A stretch of DNA of 64,000 nucleotides, from NCBI RefSeq assembly GCF_914271485.1, contig NZ_CAJZAG010000002.1, positions 702,346 through 766,345 on the forward strand, read 5' to 3'. How positions within the stretch are numbered: position 1 is the stretch's first letter; each line of letters starts with the position of its first letter. The position numbers and the translations under genes are program-made. The stretch is from Cupriavidus pampae (lineage in GTDB: Bacteria; Pseudomonadota; Gammaproteobacteria; Burkholderiales; Burkholderiaceae). Shown here in pieces: positions 58,795 through 64,000 of this stretch. The notes below the pieces were generated by a model. The model searched no databases and was not told the DNA's origin. It worked only from the letters and a program-made list of their open reading frames with translations.

Positions 58795-60212
58795 AAAAGG
58801 ACGCCTTCTTCGAGATGCTCTGGAACCGCATGGCGCAGCAGGGAGACTTCCCGACGCTGCAGTATTCGGTCGACAACATCTTCAAGACGCTGCAGAGCGA
58901 CCTCAACGTCGGTGAGATGGCCGCGAGCGTGCTGTCGGACTTCAGCCTGTCGCAAAAGGTCATCCGGCTTGCCAACTCGGCGATGTATCGCTCGTTTGGC
59001 GGCGAGGTGACGACGGTCTCGCGCGCGATCCTCGTGCTCGGGGTGGAGGCCATCAGCCATCTGACGCTCGGCGTGCAGTTGCTTGACTATTTCCACGGCG
59101 TGGCGCCCAGCCGCCCGCAGGCGGCGCGCGCGATGACGCAGGCGCTGGTCGCGGGCGAGATCACGCGCGCGCTCAGCAACGCGCGCGGCATCAACGAGGG
59201 TGAGGAAGCGGTCGTCTGCACGCTGATGCACCATATGAGCCGCCTGTTGCTCGTGTTCTATTTCCCGGATGAGTGGGAACGTATCCAGGCGTTGACCGAG
59301 TCCGGCGACATGAGCGAGACCGACGCGTGCGTCGAGGTGGTCGGCGTCTCGCTGGCGGAAATTGCCGAGGCGGCCGCGATCAAATGGCGTCTGCCCGGAC
59401 TCATCGCCAACTCGATGAGCCATCGCCCACTGACTGCCGAGAGCGTGATCGAGACCCACGCCGACTGGCTTGGCGCCATGGCGCACGTGTCATCGCAGGC
59501 GGCCGCCGCGGTAACGCGCGATGCCGCGCCCGAGGAAGTGGAAGCATTGCTCGCAGAACACGCGCGCATGCTCGGGCTCGATGCCGCCGACATCAGTTTC
59601 GCGATTCGCCAGGCCGGCACGCTGAGCGCTTCGATCGCGCAGGCGGAGTCGACCGACGCGGAAGCGCCCACGCCGGAAGGCAAGCCCGCCGATGCGCTCG
59701 AACGGCTGCAGATCGGCCTCGAGGAAGTGCGCCGCGAAGGCGCCGGCCTGTCGATCGGACAGATGGCACCGCTCGCGCTGGAGTCCGTCATGCGCGCGCT
59801 CAACTTCCAGCACTGCTTCCTGATGGTGTTGAACCCCGGCGCCAAGCGCTTCGATGCGCGTCTCGGGTTCGGCAACGGCGTGCGCGAGAAGCTGGACGTG
59901 CTGACGTTCGAGGAAGGCTTCGTACCCGATATCTTCCACTTCGCCACGATCTCGCCGCGTCCGCTGCAATTCGAGGACACCCACGATGCGGAAGTGGCCC
60001 AACGCGTACCGCGCTGGTATCGCGACGCCATGCCCGAGGCGCGCTCGGTGCTGCTGGCACCGGTGAAGCTGCGCAACCGCTGCGTGGCGCTGCTGTGCGG
60101 GGACTGGGGACCGACGTGCTGCGCGGGCGGGCTCACCGAGACGGAACTTGCGCTGGTCGACGAGTTCGCGAAGGAAATCGCGGCAAGCTTTCTACGCTCG
60201 ACCGGCCAATAA
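58791..60212 (+). CDS. HDOD-GAF signalling protein
   Basis: 473 residues. An N-terminal HDOD domain (about 15-225: LNVGEMAASVLSDFSLSQKVIRLANSA, then VTTVSRAILVLGVEAISHL) is a degenerate HD fold without phosphohydrolase metal ligands. A linker and a C-terminal GAF-like domain (about 310-470) follow. HDOD proteins often act as adaptors in chemotaxis and c-di-GMP pathways. The four-base overlap with the GGDEF-EAL gene implies joint production and probably a shared pathway. Confidence 0.88.
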   Translation: MKKDAFFEMLWNRMAQQGDFPTLQYSVDNIFKTLQSDLNVGEMAASVLSDFSLSQKVIRLANSAMYRSFGGEVTTVSRAILVLGVEAISHLTLGVQLLDYFHGVAPSRPQAARAMTQALVAGEITRALSNARGINEGEEAVVCTLMHHMSRLLLVFYFPDEWERIQALTESGDMSETDACVEVVGVSLAEIAEAAAIKWRLPGLIANSMSHRPLTAESVIETHADWLGAMAHVSSQAAAAVTRDAAPEEVEALLAEHARMLGLDAADISFAIRQAGTLSASIAQAESTDAEAPTPEGKPADALERLQIGLEEVRREGAGLSIGQMAPLALESVMRALNFQHCFLMVLNPGAKRFDARLGFGNGVREKLDVLTFEEGFVPDIFHFATISPRPLQFEDTHDAEVAQRVPRWYRDAMPEARSVLLAPVKLRNRCVALLCGDWGPTCCAGGLTETELALVDEFAKEIAASFLRSTGQ

Positions 60213-60348
60213 CATCTTGTAAACAAACGGCGTCTTCCCACGGAATATTTTTACCCGTGCGCGTGTTCTAAGAGCATGCAGATACGCGTCCCGACATGCG
60301 GGACGCAAATGCACTATGCTCATCATTGCGAGAAACGGAGACGCCACG

Positions 60349-60888
60349 ATGTCCCACACCCCTCATCTTTTCCCCTTGCGCGCATTGCGTGCGGCCACCT
60401 TGGTAACGGTTGCCGCAGCGGCGCTGCTGGCCGGCTGCGCGGCGCTGGAGCCGGTCAAGACCGGCGACAAACTGATCGGCGGCCCCGAGAGTGCCGTGCG
60501 CGAGACCTTCGGCACGCCCACCGACACGTTCAAGCTGGCCGACGGCACCACGCGCTGGATTTACTCCAAGCAGCCGTACGGCTATGACATCTATGCCGCG
60601 GACTTCGACGCGAACGGCCGGCTCAAGAGCTTCCGGGAAATGCTGACGGAAGCGGAGATCTACTCCGCGAAGCCGGGCGTCTGGACCAAGCAGGACGTGC
60701 TGGAACGATGGGGTCAGCCGAAGGAGCCCATCAACTACTACCCGTTGATGAAGCGCGAGGCATGGTCGTATCGCATGTACGTGCCGCCGTACCAGCCCGC
60801 GCACTTCAGCGTCTACTTCACGGATGCCGGCGTGGTCGACCGCACGATGATCATCCTCGACGCGCGCGGCGACCGCAACCGCCGCTAG
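60349..60888 (+). CDS. BamE/SmpA-like outer-membrane lipoprotein
   Basis: 179 residues. A lipoprotein signal (ATLVTVAAAALLAGC) is followed by two BamE-like turns of GxxxxxVxxxFGxPxxxxxxxxGxxxWxY type: ESAVRETFGTPTDTFKLADGTTRWIYSK and KQDVLERWGQPKEPINYYPLMKREAWSYRMYV. These are structural folds seen in envelope assembly proteins. Start ATG 60349 has CGGAG nine bases upstream; ATG 60316 lacks one. Probably monocistronic; convergent with the small membrane-protein gene, two bases apart. Confidence 0.8.
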   Translation: MSHTPHLFPLRALRAATLVTVAAAALLAGCAALEPVKTGDKLIGGPESAVRETFGTPTDTFKLADGTTRWIYSKQPYGYDIYAADFDANGRLKSFREMLTEAEIYSAKPGVWTKQDVLERWGQPKEPINYYPLMKREAWSYRMYVPPYQPAHFSVYFTDAGVVDRTMIILDARGDRNRR

Positions 60889-60889
60889 A

Positions 60890-61060
60890 TCACGAAGGGT
60901 CCTTGGCACGTGTCCGCGACACCGCGGACATGATGCCAATGCCCAGCACGATCACGCAGGCGATGCCGATATAGACCTGTGACACGCCCATCGTGACAAG
61001 CCCCCAGGCAATGCCGCCGACGAGCAGCAGCACGCCGATCAGGTATAGCGCGAATGACAT
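60890..61060 (-). CDS. small inner-membrane protein with two helices
   Basis: 56 residues. Two hydrophobic segments (FALYLIGVLLLVGGIAWGLV and VYIGIACVIVLGIGIMSAV) and a short basic tail (SRTRAKDPS). GGAGG sits six bases before ATG 61060. No function recognised. Convergent with the lipoprotein gene. Confidence 0.75.
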   Translation of the reverse strand: MSFALYLIGVLLLVGGIAWGLVTMGVSQVYIGIACVIVLGIGIMSAVSRTRAKDPS

Positions 61061-61285
61061 GACATACCTCCCGCGGTTGTTGCAGACGGCTTCAATGTAG
61101 ACAGCGCATTCGCCCGCAGACATCGGTGAACCACGGAGAGCGTTGTAGGCCGGTTCCTACCTCGCCCCGTGTACCGGCGTACCTTTGTGGCGCACGACCA
61201 GTTTCAGAATCGTCCCATTCCCTATGCACCCCGCGCCCTGCACGATTCGCAGAGGCCGGGGACACTTTTTGAGGTTGCCCCCGTA

Positions 61286-61299
61286 TAGCAAACTTGCTA
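61286..61299. promoter_or_regulatory. inverted repeat upstream of the HigBA-like pair
   Basis: TAGCAA-AC-TTGCTA, a perfect 6+6 inverted repeat 15 bases upstream of the toxin GTG and just before its GGAGG ribosome-binding site. Antitoxins with XRE domains bind such sites for autoregulation; binding inferred. Confidence 0.5.
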
Positions 61300-61314
61300 A
61301 CATGGAGGCATCCC

Positions 61315-61641
61315 GTGCGCTGGACCATCCAGTACTACAGCGACCGTACCAAAGCGGAAATCTTGGCTCTGCCCAACGACATATTGGCTGGCTATCTGCG
61401 CCTGCTGCATGTGTTGGAGGATTACGGCGCCGATCTGCGCATGCCACATTCACGGGCCATGGGCGAAGGGCTCTTCGAGCTTCGCCCACGCGGCACGGAA
61501 GGGATTGGTCGTGTGTTCTATTGCACGATGCAGGGCCACACCATCGTCATGTTGCACAGCATCGTGAAGAAAACACGCGAGACACCACCTGAAGCACTGC
61601 GCATTGCGCGGGCACGACTCAAGGAGGTCAAACATGGTTAA
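61315..61641 (+). CDS. RelE/HigB-family toxin
   Basis: 108 residues of the phage-derived Gp49/HigB type within the RelE superfamily. Core MPHSRAMGEGLFELRPRGTEGIGRVFYCTMQGHTIVMLHSIVKKTRETPPEALRIARARL contains the conserved L-x-E-L-R and R-v-F-Y strands and the HSIVKKTRETP loop with catalytic basic residues. It is expected to be a ribosome-dependent mRNA endonuclease. Start GTG 61315 with perfect GGAGG spacing. Its stop overlaps the antitoxin gene, in the toxin-first order of higBA. Confidence 0.88.
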   Translation: MRWTIQYYSDRTKAEILALPNDILAGYLRLLHVLEDYGADLRMPHSRAMGEGLFELRPRGTEGIGRVFYCTMQGHTIVMLHSIVKKTRETPPEALRIARARLKEVKHG

Positions 61642-61978
61642 GGCACAAGTCAGAACAAAGCATTCGGATGCCGCCGGTGAGCGGTATCAACCCGTCGCTC
61701 ACAGCGCCGCCGATGAAGCCAAGCTGTTCGCCCGGCCCGGTTTCAAGCAGGCCTACGACGCGCTCGAAGAAGAGTTTGCCGCGCTCGAGGCGCTGCTGGA
61801 AGCGCGCAGGGCTGCGGGCCTGACACAGGCGCAGGTTGCCGAGCGCATGGGCACGACGGCCTCCGCAATCTCGCGCCTCGAGTCCTCGCTGAGCAGCGAG
61901 AAACATTCGCCGTCCTTCGCCACGCTGCGTCGCTATGCGGCGGCATGCGGCAAGAAGCTGATCATCTCGCTGGCCTGA
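61634..61978 (+). CDS. HigA-like XRE antitoxin
   Basis: 114 residues. N-terminal extension of about 55 residues, then an XRE helix-turn-helix (RAAGLTQAQVAERMGTTASAISRLESSL, about 60-87) and the family's end PSFATLRRYAAACGKKLIISLA. AAGGAGG lies 6 bases before ATG 61634, inside the toxin's last codons. It should neutralise the upstream toxin and repress the pair through the inverted repeat at 61286-61299. Confidence 0.9.
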   Translation: MVKAQVRTKHSDAAGERYQPVAHSAADEAKLFARPGFKQAYDALEEEFAALEALLEARRAAGLTQAQVAERMGTTASAISRLESSLSSEKHSPSFATLRRYAAACGKKLIISLA

Positions 61979-61995
61979 CCCACACGCCGAGTCGC

Positions 61996-62466
61996 CTACG
62001 GCTGCACCGATGGTGCGCGCTTGAGGGTGCGGAGTACGAAGGTCGAACGGCTGTGGCGCAATCCCGGTAGCTTGTAGAGCTTGTGGCGCAGGAACTCCTC
62101 GTAGCCCTCGGTGCCGGCGACTGCCACCTTGATCAGGTAGTCGTACTCCCCTGTCAGCAGATGCGCCTCAAGGACTTCGGGGAGTTCGGCCAGTGCCTCG
62201 CCGAAGCGGTGCAGCATGTCGTCGTCGTGACGGTCCAGTGTGACTTCGATCAAGACCGTATCGGGGAATCCGAGCGCCTTCTGGTCGAGCAATGCCGCGT
62301 AGCGTTCGATCACGCCGGCTTCCTCGAGCGCGCGCACGCGGTTCCAGCACGGCGTGGGGGACAGCCCGACACGTTCGGCGAGCTTCGCATTGGAGATGCG
62401 ACCGTCGCGACTCAGTTCGCGCAGGATGCGGCGATCGACGTCGTCGAGTTTGGGAGGGTTATTCAT
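61996..62466 (-). CDS. Lrp/AsnC-family transcriptional regulator
   Basis: 156 residues: N-terminal HTH (LDDVDRRILRELSRDGRISNAKLAERVGLSPTPCWNRVRALEEAGVI) and C-terminal RAM domain (DTVLIEVTLDRHDDDMLHRFGEALAELPEVLEAHLLTGEYDYLIKV). The SPTPCWNRVRALE recognition helix is the common Lrp type that responds to amino acids. Start ATG 62466 with AAAGGA. Divergent from the small ACT-like gene at 62624 with 157 bases between, which it may control. Confidence 0.92.
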   Translation of the reverse strand: MNNPPKLDDVDRRILRELSRDGRISNAKLAERVGLSPTPCWNRVRALEEAGVIERYAALLDQKALGFPDTVLIEVTLDRHDDDMLHRFGEALAELPEVLEAHLLTGEYDYLIKVAVAGTEGYEEFLRHKLYKLPGLRHSRSTFVLRTLKRAPSVQP

Positions 62467-62623
62467 GTCCTTTAGCGGATTGAAGAACAATATCCTTCAA
62501 ACTCTACACGAAACCAGAGAATCGTCTGCATTTTTGACCTGATAGCAGGACAATAAGAAGCCTATTCTGGGACGACGCTGGTACATTGTCTCCATCGCCC
62601 ACGTATTCCCGAGTGCCCCCGTC

Positions 62624-62887
62624 ATGTCCTTCCCTGCCCTGCAGCTCGACCTCCGCTTCGAAGGCGCCGATACGTTCGGCGCGCTGGAATGGGTGCTCGC
62701 CAGCGCCCGTCGCACGGGTCTGACGCTGCAGCAGATTCAGATGCAGGGCCTCTCCGCGCGACTCGTGACGGAAGCGCCCGATGCCGACCTGCTGCATCTG
62801 TTCCTGCGGCGCGTCAGCCAGGGGGTTGACGTGACCGTGACCGATGCCGAGTTCTTCAACGCTGAAGAAGAAGCGCTTGCCGCCTGA
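62624..62887 (+). CDS. small ACT-like protein
   Basis: 87 residues, no signal peptide. The pattern LQLDLRFEGADTFGALEWVLASARRTGLTLQQIQMQ followed by RLVTEAPDADLLHLFLRRVSQGVDVTVTD reads as beta-alpha-beta-beta-alpha-beta, like a stand-alone ACT domain (cf. IlvM, the small regulatory subunit of acetolactate synthase). No catalytic partner adjoins. Divergent from an Lrp-type regulator, supporting a link to amino-acid sensing. Function unknown. Confidence 0.65.
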   Translation: MSFPALQLDLRFEGADTFGALEWVLASARRTGLTLQQIQMQGLSARLVTEAPDADLLHLFLRRVSQGVDVTVTDAEFFNAEEEALAA

Positions 62888-63042
62888 GGGTTCACACGGC
62901 GTACCCCGTCACACCTTCGATCAATGCGGCGCTGTGTCACATGGCGCGCGCGTCCGCACATTCCTATCCTTGCGTCGAGCCCATAAGATCAGGCTGACGG
63001 CATCGGCCTGACGATGCAAGTCGGCCGGCAGCAAGGAAGTCA

Positions 63043-64000
63043 ATGAAACGAGCCAAAGCCTGGCGCCGCCTGTCGGTGTTGCCAGCCGCCGCGCTGACGG
63101 GAATCGCCGCCGCGCAATCCACAGCACCGTCGCCCGCCGCGACGAACGACGCCGCCGTGCCCGCCACGGAAGTGCGCATGCTCCCCCCGATCACCGCCAC
63201 TGCCAATGCCATCGGCTCGCTGACGGCGCCGGGCATCGCGCGCCAGCGCGAATCGCTGTTCCAGTCGGCAGGGTCGGTCGGCTTTGTCGACGCGGCGTCG
63301 TATAGCGACACCTACGCGAGCAACCTGCGCGACGTGCTCAAGGACGCGCCCGGCGTGTACGTGCAGGAACGCTACGGCCAGGAACTGCGGCTGTCGATCC
63401 GCGGCTCCGGCATTGCGCGCGGCTTCCACGCGCGTGGCCTGGACCTGCAACAGGATGGCGTGCCGACCAACTTTGCCGATGGCAGCGGCGACTACTACCA
63501 GATCGATCCGCTCGGGCTGGCCGCCGCGGAGATCTACAAGGGCGGCAACGGGCTCGCCTACGGCAGCACCACGCTCGGCGGCGCGATCAACTTCACCACG
63601 CCCACCGCGTTCACGGCCGATGCGCCCAACATGGTGCGCGTGGACGGCGGCAGCTTCGGCACCGCGCGCGCCAGCGCACAGGTGTCACGTCAGATTGGCG
63701 CGTTCGACTTCCTCGCCAATCTCACGGTCAATCACTCGGAAGGCTATCGCAACCACGAGCGCGGCCAGTACGAGCAGCTCAACGCAAACTTCGGCTATCG
63801 CTTCAGCCCGGCCGTGGAGACGCGCTTCTACTTCGGCGCATATATCGTCGATCAGTTGCTGCCGGGTTCGCTCACACTCGATCAGGCGTTGCACAACCCG
63901 CGCATGGCCTCCGCCAGCGCGCTGGCCGGCGATCAGGCGCGCAACACGCGCACCGAACGCCTCGCCAACGTGACGACCGTCAAACTCGACAACGGTCAGC
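63043..64000 (+). CDS. TonB-dependent outer-membrane receptor (3' end outside window)
   Basis: The first 319 codons of a TonB-dependent receptor, continuing past the window. Signal peptide (RRLSVLPAAALTGIAAAQS), then a plug domain with YASNLRDVLKDAPGVYVQERYG, LSIRGSGIARGFHARGLDLQQDGVP and IEIYKGGNGLAYGSTTLGGAINFTTP-like motifs (residues about 85-190), then the first barrel strands. These import siderophores, haem or other large ligands using TonB. AAGGA precedes ATG 63043. No Fur-box-like sequence was recognised in the 155-base upstream region. Confidence 0.93.
   Translation, partial: MKRAKAWRRLSVLPAAALTGIAAAQSTAPSPAATNDAAVPATEVRMLPPITATANAIGSLTAPGIARQRESLFQSAGSVGFVDAASYSDTYASNLRDVLKDAPGVYVQERYGQELRLSIRGSGIARGFHARGLDLQQDGVPTNFADGSGDYYQIDPLGLAAAEIYKGGNGLAYGSTTLGGAINFTTPTAFTADAPNMVRVDGGSFGTARASAQVSRQIGAFDFLANLTVNHSEGYRNHERGQYEQLNANFGYRFSPAVETRFYFGAYIVDQLLPGSLTLDQALHNPRMASASALAGDQARNTRTERLANVTTVKLDNGQ

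Overview
The window is 64 kb of GC-rich DNA (third codon positions almost all G/C, tightly packed operons, many ATGA overlaps) from a beta-proteobacterium. The gene set (Liv-type transporters, FadR/GntR regulators, NasA/NirBD nitrate assimilation, FUSC/HlyD/OMF efflux, 2-amino-3-ketobutyrate ligase) most resembles Burkholderiales of the Cupriavidus/Ralstonia kind. The genus is inference; no rRNA or other phylogenetic marker is present. No rRNA, tRNA, IS element, prophage or CRISPR array was seen.

Layout. 1-2.1 kb: a truncated Tat-type ABC substrate-binding protein gene, divergent from a FadR-type regulator across a perfect 20-bp palindrome. 2.1-7.3 kb: a five-gene aromatic-acid or drug efflux operon (MarR, FUSC, DUF1656, HlyD, outer-membrane factor). 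7.5-10.4 kb: threonine catabolism (SDR threonine dehydrogenase and kbl), divergent from a HTH-cupin regulator. 10.4-19.6 kb: two divergent operons. One encodes a PuuE-type deacetylase/allantoinase-like enzyme, a GntR regulator and a flavin reductase. The other has a sigma-54-type promoter and encodes a Liv-type ABC transporter, whose second permease and both ATPases are fused into one chain, plus a gamma-glutamyltransferase-family amidohydrolase. Together they look like a nitrogen-controlled uptake and catabolic system for an unidentified amide or ureide.

19.9-25.7 kb: an MFS transporter, a VapBC-like toxin-antitoxin pair, an SDR, an RhtA-like exporter, and a GNAT gene divergent from an HxlR regulator over two near-identical operators. 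25.8-34.3 kb: the assimilatory nitrate operon (NarK-type transporter, nirB, nirD, FAD subunit, nasA), preceded by a sigma-54 promoter and a leader terminator that suggests antitermination control.

34.3-48.3 kb is the most striking region. It is one minus-strand run of 14 genes: a GH18 chitinase, GspG, GspF, GspE, PilM/N/O/P-like proteins, a TPR-secretin, three pseudopilins, a GH19 chitinase and a lytic transglycosylase. It reads as a chitinolysis locus carrying its own hybrid type II secretion/type IV pilus-like export machine.

48.5-51.2 kb: a DauR/YheO-type regulator, an ornithine-cyclodeaminase-family reductase and a hydroxyaspartate/threonine dehydratase. 51.2-55.6 kb: an HsrA-like MFS exporter, an orphan Tat-exported SsuA-like binding protein, an enolase-superfamily enzyme and its GntR regulator. 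55.9-64 kb: a small periplasmic repeat protein, a YjfB-like motility protein, a GGDEF-EAL protein translationally coupled to an HDOD-GAF protein, a BamE-like lipoprotein, a HigBA-like toxin-antitoxin pair, an Lrp regulator divergent from a small ACT-like protein, and the 5' part of a TonB-dependent receptor gene.
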